Positions 44,761 through 57,100 of a DNA stretch of 64,000 nucleotides are shown here, piece after piece; the first letter of the stretch is position 1, and every line of letters starts with the position of its first letter. The notes beneath the pieces were generated by a model, which was given only the letters and a program-made list of their open reading frames with translations, was not told the origin of the DNA and searched no databases. Both the position numbers and the translations under genes were made by a program. This DNA comes from Eunapius fragilis (taxonomy: Eukaryota > Porifera > Demospongiae > Spongillida > Spongillidae), in NCBI GenBank assembly GCA_963681505.1, contig OY811976.1:4516003-4580002 (forward strand), written 5' to 3'.

Positions 44761-45145
44761 ATTGATCTTACCTTTTTGATGGTAGTTCTAAGGCCCTACG
44801 GCAATGCGTCATCTTAGGAGCAAGCTTTGCGACTGGTCCGGGTCTCGTGTTGAATTCGCTTAGCAAATCGGACAGTTTTTATATACATGTACATAGCCAG
44901 TGGAGCCCCCAGCAACTGCCTAAATAGACTTTTAGTCTGTAAAGTAAGGGGGCTTGTCCAAATTATGTTTGGAAAAATTAGTGTCATTGTGACATTAGGG
45001 GGGGGAGGGGGGAGAGGCTGTGACGTTAAGAAAAATTTTATTGTCCGCAAGTATTGTTTTATAATACGGAACATCTAGTTAGCTGCAGCATTGACTCCAG
45101 TGGCAGCAGTTACGTCTATTCAGACTACACTGCACATTGAGTAAT

Positions 45146-46773
45146 CAGTGGCGGATCTACCATAGCGTTGGGGGGGGGGGCGGCCGCCCCCCCATCGATA
45201 TAAAATGCCGCCCCTATTATTAAACACACTACGACGTACAAATAAAAGCTACGCGTGCCACAGTGTTTCCACATAGCGGTGATCAATGTAATCCACTCAC
45301 AGCTGTCAGGAATCGTGTCTAGGTATGGGAGTCAACGGGACTACGGTTAAAATAGTTATTGTTATTTGTTAAATCTTTATTATGAATTATCAGATCCTGA
45401 ACGATAATTGATAATAAAACCCCACTCTCTCAGGCCATATCAGCCTTGAGGCCTTTGATCATGACATCCGAGCTACCTTCTCCAAGTGCACAGCAGTGGA
45501 CACCTCCAATCAGGCCTGGCAACAGGCAGAATTCAGCTTAGGCAGGGGTGGCCTGGGCATGCGCTCCCTGAGTCGGCATTCACCAGCTGCTTACATCGCC
45601 TCTCTGAGCTCCTCTGGTGCAGGTCCATTGTCCCAAGGACACCTTATCCATGCAGTTGAGTTGTTTAACTCACTTGTACCTTTATCTGAGGCGGTCAGCA
45701 TAGAGGAGGTGTTTATATCCCCTTTCCATCAAAAGGTGCTATCCTGCAAGATTGACAACCATCTGTTTAATACACTCTATGAGCAATCTTCTGCCGCAAA
45801 TAGAGCACGCCTTCTCTCTGTCTCCTCCCCTCACGCTGCATCTTGGGTGTCAGTCATTCCCTCCGAGGGGCTAGGCCTTCATCTCCAGCCTTCAGAGTTC
45901 CAGGTGGCCATTAAGTGGTGGCTGGGCCTAGACACCTCATGTGGCTCAATTTGTCCTCTGTGTCCTGGGAAAGTACTTGATCCCCTTGGCCATCATGCAC
46001 TCACCTGCAAGCGTGGTGGAGATGTAGTAACCCGCCACAATAAACTACGTGACACCCTTACTGAGACCTGTCGCAGGGCCCACCTGAGTGTTAAGGTGGA
46101 GGCAGGAAGTAACCTCTCCAAAGACCATAGCCACACTCGCCCTGCAGACATCCTAATACCCAACTGGTCTTTGGGTAAGCCAGCAGCCTTTGACTTGTCT
46201 GTGACGTCACCGCTTAACTCAAATATTTTACTTGAAGCGGGATTCGGAGCAGGTCAGGCTGCCAGAGCTACCGAGGAAGGAAGCATGAAGAAAATGATGC
46301 CAAATGCAAGGAGCTAGGTGGGTTTGCGTCCCCATGGTGGTTGAGGCATATGGTGCTTGGGGGACAGAAGCAATGGAGTCTTTTCTCTTCTGGCTTCTCG
46401 CCTTGCAACTAGCTCCAACAGGGCTAAGGCTGAGGTCCTAGCTGCCTTATATGGGAGGCTGAACCTCAACCTAGTTAGAGCCAATGCCACAGCCATCCTC
46501 TCCAGGTGTTTTGTCCCTGTCTAGTACCTATAGTAGGGTGCATTTAATTACCTTACTGCTGTATATTCGTGTATTTCTTAATAATGTTGTTAATAAAAAT
46601 AAAAGTCCCGACAAATTAATTGGCAATTGATTGTTCATCACACGATGTCATCAAAGCGATCCAAAGGTTCAGGAGCAGACCCAGTGTGTGGAAGGTAGGG
46701 GACGGAGGGCGGGGGGGGGGAGAAGAGCGCGCTCCAAAATATGCCGCCCCCTCCAATATAACCGCCCCCCCCC

Positions 46774-46807
<34 letters not shown>

Positions 46808-46834
46808 ATTGCCTTATTCCTGCATCCGCCACTG
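45146..46834. mobile_element. hAT-like element with 8-bp TSD (right arm)
   Basis: This is the mirror of 28239-29910. TGAGTAAT occurs at 45138-45145 and 46835-46842. Confidence 0.9.
45425..46524 (+). pseudogene. RLE-type retroelement C-terminal fragment, copy 2 (right arm)
   Basis: This is the mirror of the minus-strand fragment in the left arm. The zinc motif is at about 45957-46013 and the RPAD...FD motif at about 46140-46195. The frame breaks near 46270 and the true C-terminus (SRCFVPV, stop at 46522) is in another frame. No reverse transcriptase core is present. Confidence 0.65.
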
Positions 46835-47224
46835 TGAGTAATGTTTCATGGTACTAATCTAACAAAAACGCTATGACGCTTAGAGGGGGGGGGGGGTGGG
46901 GGGGGGGTTAATATGTTAACGTCACAATGACGCTAATTTTTCCAAACATACACCACCAGGAAAGTTAATTTTGTATCAAATATGTAATACATATTTGAAA
47001 CATTCATCTCTGCAAGCGTATACAGTACATAATTGTATCAGATATGTGTATATGTAACATATTAGCAAAACATATTTGATACATATCTGCTTGCTACGAT
47101 CGATGTTTCAAATATGTTTTTTGCTATGATACAATTATGAGTTATGATACAAATTTGAAACTTTCCTGGGTGTGTAGTTTGGACAAGCCCCCTAAATAAA
47201 TAAATCATTACCAATAATTTTCTG

Positions 47225-47465
47225 GACTCACAGTGAGAGGTGGCTGTTGCGCTCATAGGTCTTCTACTTTTCTGGTTCAGCCTCATAGCTGTCACACTCA
47301 TAGGCCTTCTTCTTTTCTGGGTCAGCCTCGTAGCTGTCGCGCTCATAGACCATCTTTTCAGGATCAATCTTACAGCTGTCGTGCTCATAGACCTTGATTA
47401 GCCTAGCTTGTAGCTGACGCACTCATAATTCTGGATCAGCCTTGTAGCTGCATCAAGAGCGCTGC
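47225..47465 (-). repeat. Degenerate YEADPEKKK peptide-repeat tract (right arm)
   Basis: This is the mirror of 27600-27840. Confidence 0.65.
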
Positions 47466-47582
47466 TGAGTCCATTGCGTGGTTTTGGACTTCTAGAGCTC
47501 TTTCATGGTCACATGACAAAAAGCAATTAATCACGTAAATGTAATGACGTTATCGTGTCCGCCATATTGGTGCTCGGCTGAA

Positions 47583-48014
47583 ATGGGAGTCTGCGTTGTC
47601 GACCAGTGTTTGACCAATTCTATGGTAGGCAAGGGCACAAGATTGTACGGGATACCTAAAGTAAGAGCCCAGTATGGTGAATATGAGCTAGAATTGTCAC
47701 AGGGACGAAGGAACGGCTTCCTGGCTGCAATCGGTCGTAAAGACTCGGCGTCACTTCATAACGCTCGGATATGTTCCCTGCCCTTCATCAAGGGTAAACC
47801 AGCGCAGTCACTGTATAGTGAATTAGTCCCAGATTGGCTGCCTTCACTGAATCTTCCGGGTATATGTAAGAAAAGCCCAAGTAACAGCGACATTGAACGG
47901 CTCCTTAGGTACTCGAAAAGACGGCGCGCAGCTACTAAGCGAGAAAAAAATGCGAATAAAAAGTGCAGTGTACCAGGAGTTGCGGCAAAGTCAAGGCTGT
48001 GGATAGTGAGCTGA
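47583..48014 (+). CDS. THAP-type zinc finger protein, first exon (right arm)
   Basis: This is the mirror of the left-arm THAP frame. C4, C9 and C64 are present and Pro67 again replaces the zinc histidine. A 1-nt shorter A run near 47992 ends the frame early (KSRLWIVS and stop), where the left copy continues with KSKAVDSELNES. Confidence 0.6.
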   Translation: MGVCVVDQCLTNSMVGKGTRLYGIPKVRAQYGEYELELSQGRRNGFLAAIGRKDSASLHNARICSLPFIKGKPAQSLYSELVPDWLPSLNLPGICKKSPSNSDIERLLRYSKRRRAATKREKNANKKCSVPGVAAKSRLWIVS

Positions 48015-48029
48015 ATGAAAGGTAGCGGG

Positions 48030-48325
48030 GGTATGTCCACCGAGACGATGTGCGTTTGTAGTATGTCTTTCACCCATCCACTAACAAACTGGTTATAAGC
48101 CTCCAGAGATTATGGGCTTTGAACTGTTTTGCTAGTTATAAAACTGGGTCTGCAATAATAAATACGATACCAAATCGCATCCACTAACTGGTGGTACACG
48201 TCCGATTTTTCTCCAACGAAGTCAGATGAGAACGGATCTAACCCACCAATGCTTTCGATTTTATCCATATATCGAGTCTTTGCATCTGGAGGCAAGCTAT
48301 CTGCATACAAAGACAGCTTTGACAT
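48030..48325 (-). pseudogene. N-terminal exon of the AYNQFVSGW-type gene, frameshifted (right arm)
   Basis: This is the mirror of 26750-27040. After GEKSDV the frame is lost through a 1-nt deletion (GACGTGTACC here against GACGTTGTACC on the left), and a further change follows in the SFITSK segment. Confidence 0.5.
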
Positions 48326-49079
48326 GCTTTACGTTAAAAGAGTGGAATACCCGAGCACCAATATGGCGGATAATTGATTACGTCAACTAATATATCACAT
48401 GATTGCTGCTACGGATCACGCGATGAAAGAGCCATCTCGCCTTGTTAAACTGGTAACTATTTCATAACGCGTAGGTGTGACTTACCGTATGTCCGGTGAA
48501 TAGCATAGTAGATGTATGGTCAGGGTACGAGATTTTTTGTTTATGCAGCCCGAGCTGCAGCCGTATATACCATATTAGGACTACTCCCTTTTAATTTCGC
48601 CCGATGCGTCATGCATGTTTCTGACCCCTAAAGATAAAATCCGGATATATGCTGAAGCGATTGATGCTGTTGGCGCTCCGTGGACAACGTTTCTAGCTCG
48701 AGTTTATCATGGCGGAAGGATAGAGAAGAAGCAGGAGGAGGAGGAGGGGGAGAGGAGGGGAGGGGGAGGGGGAGGGGGAGGGGGAGGAGGAGGAGAAGAA
48801 GAAAAATGGCGTTGAATAACGGTTGGACCGGGTACGAGACGTGGGCACGAGTATTTTTGTTCTCTAAAAGCGCGTGCTGTTGGACACAGGAAACTGAACC
48901 AACGCAAAACTGTTCGTATTCGTGTCATCGTTCGATAGCGACAAAGAGGGAAATGATCCGATTCACCGTCGTCCCTCCAGACGCGAGTCACGTTTTTTAA
49001 AATGACTTCATTATATGGCATCAATCCTATATGGAACCTACTTCCGCAGGTTCCGATTGCCATTATTATTTAGGAATGT

Positions 49080-49435
49080 GAGGGGTTTCCAAAATTCCAT
49101 AGGAGAAATGGCTGTGCTAAGGGATGCCTATTTTCCTATAGGGATGCTGAGTTTCTTAGGGAAAATTGGAGTGGGGGGTGCCAAAATTCCAAGGAATAAT
49201 GGCTAGACTAAGGGATGCCTATTTTCCTAAGGAATGCTGAGTTTCGTAGGAAAATTGGAGCGGGGGTGCCAAAATTCCTAGGAAAAATGGCTATACTAAG
49301 GCTTAGGGATGCCTATTTTCCTAAAGGAATGCTGAGTTTCGTAGGAAAATTGGAGTGGGGCTGCCAAAATTCATAGGAAAAATGGCACGGGGGTGCAAAT
49401 TTTTTAGGGATTCTATTTTTCCTGTGACTAGCCTA
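49080..49435. repeat. ~100-bp tandem repeat (right arm)
   Basis: This is the mirror of 25640-25995. Confidence 0.9.
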
Positions 49436-49708
49436 TTTCAGTCGAAAATTGCTACCTAGAGAGCAGCGATATGCTCCGATCGAAAAGGAGTGCCGAGCAA
49501 TTAACTTGGCCATTCAGAACTTTTGAGTGTACGTAACTGGACGTCATATTTCACCGTGCACACCGACCGTCAAGCCTTACAGTGGCTAAATCAAATGAAA
49601 GACAACAATGCTAGTCTGACAAGATGGTATCTATTTTTGCAACAATTTGATTCACAGTTAAACACCGACTGGACTAGGCAAATGGAAATGCCGATGCTTT
49701 GTCTTTGA
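49430..49708 (+). pseudogene. Ty3/gypsy RNase H relic (right arm)
   Basis: This is the mirror of 25370-25660. It keeps the HTDRQALQWLNQMKD block and the same internal stop. The purine run and TGTGATGG that could start an LTR follow at about 49755-49775. Confidence 0.75.
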
Positions 49709-50109
49709 GGACCGTTGGACGCCAATGTGACAACCCTCGACTTGTCACCAGATAAGGGGGAGTAGTTGTGATGGTCTGGGGACCTCACGAAATTACGTCA
49801 GCTGGGAACCGGCTCCCATTTGTGTGCAGCACCCCTTATAGCTCGCGCTAGCCGTTGCATTGTTCTTTTGTATTTAGAATGTATTTTATACCCGTGCATG
49901 CATGTGTGACAAGAGTATGTTCTTTTGGTTGAATTTTCTAGCGGGGGAAACTGGCGGTACTGCGTACTGGAGTCTCTTCCTTCACGCTCTACCTTTAGTG
50001 CTTAATTTGTGAACATGGCTCCCAACAAATGCACCCCCAAAATACCCTGCAAGCACTACATACATGTATAGTAGGAACGCTCTTATTGTGTTCGCTGAAA
50101 ATTTTATAA

Positions 50110-50240
50110 GGGGGCGTCTCCAAACTATATTGGAAAAGATAACGTCATCTTGACGTTGGGGGGTCAAGGCTCGATGGCGTTATGGGGGAGGAGGGGGGTC
50201 ACAATGACGTTATCTTGCTAAATAGTTTGGAGACGCCCCC
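50110..50240. mobile_element. PIF/Harbinger-type MITE (right arm)
   Basis: This is the mirror of 24834-24966, 131 bp here, with TAA flanks at 50107-50109 and 50241-50243. Confidence 0.8.
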
Positions 50241-51109
50241 TAATATGACCGTGGTAGGTTTTTTTTTGTTTAGAGGTCGTGGTGCCGCGGAATATTTTTG
50301 CCCTTGGAATACCGATTTTGCTTACTCAAGTTTGCTGCATGTGGGCAGGCTGGCGATAATTCATCACACAATCAATGGGCCTACATTTATCTTTCCTACT
50401 CAAATAACACCCACCGCACTCATGAACTTTTTATTAGACCGGTGCATGGTACTCGTCGTTCAGATAGTTCAGGGCATGAAGTTCAGTATTCACGGTCGTA
50501 ATTCATGAATAATGGATGTAATATATGTACGAACATGTTGTACACAGGAATAGATTAACACATTCAGCAAGTGCCTATAGCTAAGCTCTGCAGAGTGTGT
50601 GGCAACGGCTAAAAATGCGCAAACAGCCACATGCATGCAGCTATGATTGCAAAACATTTGCCTCAACGTTTCTGTACCTACTGTAAGCATTCTCACCCGT
50701 GCTTTGACAGAGGAGGCATATCACAGGTGTTCTATATAACTCCATTTCAGTGGCAAAGGCATACCAATGAAGAATGCAAGGTGCTGGTATGACATGACTT
50801 CATAATGCACACATGCAGTTGTGTGAGAACTTCATGAAAAGTGAAATAGGACATGCGGAACACGTCAACTGTTGGTAGTGGCCTCCAACCAAAGGTCACA
50901 CCCAATATGCTTATAGCACATCAGTCTTCTTCTCTAATGATAATTGTCTACCCCATGCAGGCCAGAAAAGTTATTCTATTTGAAGCAGTTGTAATGTCAA
51001 CTGTGTTCTGGCCTTCCCAACCAGTGGAACAGAACATCTGCTAATAACAGAAGTATCAAGTGGTGCTGGTATTATTAGTGATGAAAGCAAGGGTCATCAT
51101 CAGAGCAAC

Positions 51110-51300
51110 TTAGTGCATAATTGAGTGGGTAGCAGCAACAAGTGGTGAGAACTGTCCTACACTATCACTTACTCCTGATGAAGAAAGAAAAGTTGCTTTA
51201 CTTTTGAAGAAGGTCATTGTCCCGAAACAGGGATCATACAGCTTGCTACAGGAGGAACAGTTAGGTTTACAAGGAATAAAAATAAATTGGTGATGTATGA
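51110..51300 (+). pseudogene. Unrecognised coding relic (right arm)
   Basis: This is the mirror of 23765-23965, reading EWVAATSGENCPTLSLTP and KVALLLKKVIVPKQG. Confidence 0.4.
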
Positions 51301-51550
51301 TTTTAGACACCAACTGAATGGAAACAAGGAATTACGGAATTATACATCATTAAATATTATATGCCTACATTTGCAATTTTTTTTTACAGGCTGCTAAATA
51401 ATGTAGCTATGTAATATATGAATGTATAATTTTCGTAATTCTTGTTTCTACTCAGTTTGTGTCTACAAATCCTACATCACTACTATTATTATAATGAAAT
51501 TTTTATGTATTGGTTTCCTTCCTTTTTGTTAAGAAAAAAAAAAGTTTGCT
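51263..51550. mobile_element. Long-hairpin MITE, copy 1 (right arm)
   Basis: This is the mirror of 23525-23812, with several 1-nt length differences. Confidence 0.6.
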
Positions 51551-52203
51551 ATAATATGAATGCTCAAGGAAACATGTACATGCACGTGTTTCCGGTTACT
51601 AACTGGCCGTTTACTCTGGGGGTTAGTAAGGGGAGGGTGCCTGCTAACGCTCCGTTTCATGTAGCCACAATGACTACTGCTTAATAGATCAACCACAAGT
51701 TAAGCGGATTCCCAAGCACTTTTACAGCTTCCAAGCCGATAAAATGTGTTGTGGGCTATTACTAATTAACAAAACTAAACTTGCTAACGATAGGTAGTTG
51801 ACAATTTTTTTTCAAATTTTTTTTGTATACCACTAGAAAGAGCAAAATTTTGCATTTCAACAATATCTTACTTGTTCAATTATGTATCTCCATGCGAGTA
51901 CCATGTAAATTTAAAGATCAAAATAAAAACGATCGTGTAAATAATTATATTGTATATTTATCTTGAAAAAAAATTTATTTATTTAACAAAAAATAATAAT
52001 AATAATACCAAAACGTTCTGTCCAGCAGACTTGAAGATCATCAATTCAGGCTGCTCTTCCAATCTCGTCTTTGCCTTCTGGTTCGATAGGAACAAAAGAG
52101 CTAAACTATCCGTTTCTTGGTACGCGAGTTATACTAGTACGCGGGTCGCGTTTTTTTAATGATTTCACGACCCGGGGTCAATTCCTATATAGGAACTATC
52201 GTA

Positions 52204-52814
52204 GTTCCTAATAAAGTGGTGGTTAGGTATTGATTCCTCTCAAGGTGCCAACTGTCCATTCTGTTCCTCACACTGTCTGGACCCCTTAGGTCATCATGCA
52301 TTAACATGCAAGTACAGGGGTGATGTAGTCTCCCGCCACAACAGGCTTCGAGATGTGTTTCTGGAGACTTGCAGGCGATCCTGCATTGGTGCCCGTGTTG
52401 AAGCAGGGAGCGGTCTTGGGCCATGACAAACGTCGTACACGACCTGCTGATGTTCTGGTCCTTGACTGGATGTTAGGCAAGCCAGCTGCATTTGACATTA
52501 CCGTCACATTGCCGCTTAATCCAAGTACCTTTACTGAAGCGAGTGTGACGGCAGGGTCAGCAGCTTTGGCAGCTGAACAGCGGAAGCATAACGCCAATGA
52601 TGAGAAATGTTCTGAGCTTGGGTGGAAGCGTGTCCCACTAGCTGTGGAGAGTTATGGGTGTTGGGGGTACAGAAGCTAGGCAGCACCTGGCACGATTGGC
52701 TTCTCGTCTTGCTACACGCTACAACATCTCGAAGTCCCGGGCTACCTCCAGTCTGTACGGGCGACTCAACTTGACCCTGGTGAGGGCAAATGTTCGAGCT
52801 CTGCTGTCCCGCCC
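52204..52814 (+). pseudogene. RLE-type retroelement C-terminal fragment, copy 1 (right arm)
   Basis: This is the mirror of 22261-22871. It reads WWLGIDSSQGANCPFCSSHC, then the H-x4-C half of the zinc motif and TRPADVLVLDW. One 1-nt length difference from the left arm shifts the frame near 52420. It runs into the assembly gap. Confidence 0.6.
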
Positions 52815-53014
52815 NNNNNNNNNNNNNNNNNNNNNNNNNNNNNNNNNNNNNNNNNNNNNNNNNNNNNNNNNNNNNNNNNNNNNNNNNNNNNNNNNNNNNN
52901 NNNNNNNNNNNNNNNNNNNNNNNNNNNNNNNNNNNNNNNNNNNNNNNNNNNNNNNNNNNNNNNNNNNNNNNNNNNNNNNNNNNNNNNNNNNNNNNNNNNN
53001 NNNNNNNNNNNNNN
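52815..53014. other. Assembly gap (200 N)
   Basis: Exactly 200 N, which looks like a fixed-size scaffold gap. The right palindrome arm ends at its left edge, and gypsy sequence unrelated to the arm begins at its right edge. Protein frames drawn across it are not real. Confidence 0.98.
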
Positions 53015-54115
53015 CCATTTTTGATGTGGATACCTTGGTCTCTGGTACTAGCACTGCTTGCACCATTGTTCTTGAGCATCCAGTATCCAGAACAATGTCC
53101 TCCACTGGGGTTTGTTCCACCATGCGTTTGCATGTTAGCCTCTTTTCTCCACCCTGTGATATTCTCTGATCATGGGTACCCATAGCTGCCAACGTCTTGC
53201 TGGGACACCGCGTGGCGACATGGCCTTTCCCACCACAATTGAAGCATTTCAGCTCTGTCCTCTCATTCATTGGCAGTACCACTTTATATTCTTTTTCTTT
53301 TCGATTTTTGATTGACAGTTTCTAAATAAATGTCCTGTCCGACCGCATGCTTCGCACCTTACCACACCCGAGCCAAACTATTGGTCTCCTCGTCCATCAT
53401 CGTCTTTGGTAATTTTTCCGGTCTGGATGTACTAATCAGCGAGAAGTCCTGCCTCCAAACAGGTCCTTGGCCACCTGTCAGTGACCCATACTTGCAGCTC
53501 TGCTGTCAGTGAATTTAGAAACTGTTCTAATACTATGAGATCCAGCAGCCCTTCCATATCTGATTTCTCATTGGTCCATTTACGTGCCAAGTCTTGCAGA
53601 AATGTTGATGATACGTCTCGGCGTTAATGTTGCATTGCTGAAGGATGGTCTCCTTCACTCGATTGTAGTTAGCAGCGTCCTCTGCCGACATAGCTGCGTA
53701 AGCTTGCTGTGCCTCGCCGATCAGATTAGGGGCGAGGCGAAAAGCCCAATTATCTTTCGCCACATCGTGAGCCACCATCAGTCTCTCAAACGTCGTAAGA
53801 TATGCCTTGATATCTTCGCTCTCGGTGAGTTTTGTAAGCTTCACTGATCCTTTTTTTAGCTGGTTCCCCTTGGTCGCTTCAATACCACGTGCTTAAGAGT
53901 CCAAGAGTGTTTGCAGGAGCCGCATATGTTTTTGGCGATCTCTAGCGAAGACCTCTTCCATCCGTCTTCGGTCCCCTTCTTCTCTTTCTCGGTACTCTTT
54001 TTCTCTCTGTTTGTGCTGATGTCTCTAGCTCCCCTCCATCTCTTTCTCGGTACTCTTCTTTCTGTTCGCGCTGACGTCTCTCCTCTTCGTCTTTAGTGCG
54101 TCTTTCTTCTTCCAG
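53015..54115 (-). pseudogene. Ty3/gypsy fragment B: gag, zinc knuckle and protease start
   Basis: Reading the minus strand from 54115: a charged stretch (ERRTKDEEERRQRE, then RDRQKHMRLLQTLL) precedes the gag domain at 53844-53533 (KLTKLTESEDIKAYLTTFER, LMVAHDVAKDNWAFRLAP, EAQQAYAAMSAEDAANYNR). A CCHC zinc knuckle (CFNCGGKGHVATRCP) lies at about 53210-53255. An aspartic protease active site (VEDIVLDTGCSRTMV) lies at about 53060-53105, just before the gap. Stops and frame shifts separate gag from the knuckle. No LTR is visible. Being interrupted by the gap, its pol region cannot be judged. Confidence 0.8.
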
Positions 54116-54119
54116 GCAG

Positions 54120-57100
54120 CAAAAAGTACAAAATCACACACTTCAATATATGGTATCCCAATTACCAGATAGGAAACCCAATTACATGATATGAATACAT
54201 CACAGCCCCTCTCTTCTAATTTTAGAGCAAAAAGTTCAATAACGTTGTGGTTTCTTTATGACTCTTCCACTTCTAGTGGTAACCATCTCCAAGGATTTTG
54301 GTATGTTTGCTTGTGCTTCTTGATGCACTTCTGAGCGGTTGAGGTTCAGATGTGACTGTGACTGTAGGAACTGATACTGGTGTATTCATTTGTTTCTGCT
54401 TCAGTATGTGGAGGATGTGCGCTTAGTTGGGGTTACACCCTAGTATGTGTTGTGTCTGGGTGTGGTTGTACTTCAGTATGGGAAGGACATGCGCTTAGTT
54501 GGGGTTACACACTGGCATGTGTTGTGTCTGGTTGTAATTCCTTCTGTTTTTCCTCCCCTCGTCGTTTATCTGTCAGATTATCCGGCTTGACCCTCTGACT
54601 CTGTAGTGTCATCATCTTCTTTATCAGAAGTTGCTTTGCCTTATTTGGTCGGCATGTCCTTGTCTAGACCCGGCCACCAAACATAACTCCGTGCTAAAAC
54701 TTTCATCTTTACCACCCCAATATGTCCACTATGAAGCTCAGAGATGACCAATTGGCTAAGGGATGGTGGAATCACCGTGCGGATTCCCCGAAGTATGCAG
54801 CCTTGTTTCATAGTTAGTTCACATTGCTTGATGAAGTAGGCATTGAGGGCACCCCCCACTACTTGTGGCCAGCCTTTTAGAATGTACTGTAGCCCTGCTT
54901 AATATAGGGTCACATTGAGTTTCTTTCCTTACTCAGGGCACTTGAACCGGCAACCTCTCAATCTGACTTAACTGAAAGATTGCAACAGCATCTTGGAACG
55001 ATTTCTCCGCAATGGTACAAGCAGCAGTGGAGATGCTTTTACTGGGACAGAAAATGGGTACGAGGGGTTTGTGGTCTGTTTCTAGTGTAAACTTTACACC
55101 CCACAGGTACTGATGGAAGCGTTTTATCCCTCCCGACCAGTGCTAATTAAAAAGCCCCCTTGTCTATTTGTGAGTATTTTTCTTCAGCCTTGGATAGTGA
55201 GCGTGAAGCAAAAGTCACTGGTCGTTCTTGGCCATCTTCCAGTACATGGGAGAGTACTACACCAAGGCCATATGGGCTTGCATCACAACAAAGTTTGATA
55301 GGGGGTTTCGGGTTGCAAAAAACCAGCATCTAGTCTGATGATACCAGTTCCTTTACAGTCTCAAAGGATTGTTGACCGTGATGAGACCAACATCATATCT
55401 GACCTTTTTTTTTAAAGTGATGTAGTGGGGCCAACTGTGTTGATAAATTAGGCAGAAACCGGTTATAATATTTGATGAGTCCCAAAAGGAACGCAGTTGA
55501 GACACATTCTGTGGCCTTGGTGCCCGTCTGATACATGTAGCTTCTATTTTGTCTTGTGTTTTGTGTATTCCCTCTCTATCCAAGCGATGGCCGCAGAATT
55601 GAATGCTGTCTTTGAAAAAGGCACATTTCGTTGAGAGTAATGCCATGCTCAAGGCATTCCAAACCCTTGCTCAGGTTAGTATAATGGTCTTCCATGGTTT
55701 TTCCCGTTATGACAATGTCATCAAGGAGACACTGTGTCATGGGTATACCTTCCAATATCTGCTCCATAGTTCACTGCCAAATTGCAGGAGCTGATGCCAC
55801 ACCAAAAGCAAGCCTCTGAAAAAGGTACAGATCTTTGTGTGTGTGAATAGATCCTTTGGGTGTCTTCATCAACTTCCATTTTAAGATATGCTTGCCGGAG
55901 ATCCGGTTTGCCTAAATATCGCTCCCCCAGTGAGGGATGCAGAAATCTCTTCTATGGTGGGCAGAGGGTACTTGTCCAGCTTTACTGCTGGATTGACCGT
56001 GACCTTACAGTCGCCACAAAGTCGTACTGTTCCATCAGGCATGGGAATGGCTACCACGGGTGTAGCCCACTCGTTCCAATTAGTAGGTGTTATGATACCT
56101 TCACTTTCAAGTCTTTCAATCTCAGCTTCAACCTTTGCCCTCATGCAAAAGGTACGGGGCGGGTTTGACAGAACACTGGAACAGCTCCTTCCTTCAAATT
56201 CACCTTTGCCTTCATTCCCTTCAAGGTGCCAAGAACGTCTTTAAAAACACTTGCATACTTGATTTAGAGGTCATTCAGCCGATTCTCTGTTTCCTGTGGT
56301 TGAGTACACAGGGCATTTATTTGTTCCATGGACTTCCAGTTTTGCTAACCAGTTGTGTCCTAACAGAGGAGGGCCTGACCCATCAACCACTAATAGTGGC
56401 AAGGTGTGAGTATGATTATTTTCCTCTACCTTGACTGCCACCTGCCCTTTGGGCGTGATGACCTCTCCGGTGTACGTCTTCAACTGTTCTTTAAAGGGAG
56501 GTGGCTCAGCTTCTCCCTGTAGGATATGAGGGATACAGCTGCTCCCGTATCTAGCTCCATTTGCATCTTTCAGCCTTCTACCATGATTACCTTGTAGAAA
56601 GGTTTCACCGTTCCCAGGCTGTGTATTTGCATATCCCGCAGACTATCCCAGTTGATTTGGTAATCTTCCTCTGATAGGGTCTCCTCTACAGCATGTAGTT
56701 TTCTTTTATCATAAGATTTGGTAGGCTGTGTCTGTGAAAGTTTATCATGGCTGACACCTCCTTGGCAAATCTTGTTGCGGCAGACGCACTCTATGTGCCC
56801 CTTTTTCTTGCAAAATCTATACTGGGCATCCTTGAACTTGCACTTGCTCTGTTCGTGTCTTCCACCACACCCTGAACATGACAGTCCACCACCCTGAACT
56901 ATATGGACATCCTCAGGGTGTTTCTCCAGCTTGGAAGTGTCATGAAATTGTGCTGCATCCTTGCTTGCTTGTTTGGCTGCCTCCACCATTTTTAGCGCTT
57001 TGTCAAAAGTGAGGTTGACTTTCGTTAGAAGTCATTTTTGCACACCTTCATCGCGAATTCTGCAAACCAGTCTGTCTCGTAGAGCGTCATTCAGTGCCAA

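Larger units (their letters stand above)
44948..47192. mobile_element. PIF/Harbinger-like element split by hAT insertion (right arm)
   Basis: This is the mirror of 27883-30108, with TAA on both flanks (44945-44947 and 47193-47195). It is about 20 bp longer than the left copy, mostly through the C/G runs near 46768-46807 and 46885. Confidence 0.8.
37685..52814. repeat. Right arm of the ~15-kb inverted repeat
   Basis: This is the reverse complement of 22261-37367. It ends at the first N of an assembly gap. Compared with the left arm it has several extra frame-breaking 1-nt changes: in the AYNQFVSGW gene start, in the THAP frame (AAGTCAAGG here against the longer A run on the left), and in the MITE at 50110. 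It also has longer C runs around 46768-46807. Confidence 0.97.

Noticed and set aside
46620..46841. Pro- and Gly-rich ORFs on both strands across C/G runs (also at 28236, 35111, 26229 and 48615)
   Set aside because: They arise from homopolymers or CTCCTCC repeats, and their lengths change between arms with run length.
52531..53282. Long ORFs spanning the N block
   Set aside because: They are translated through unknown bases and join the palindrome arm to gypsy gag, which is not a real protein.
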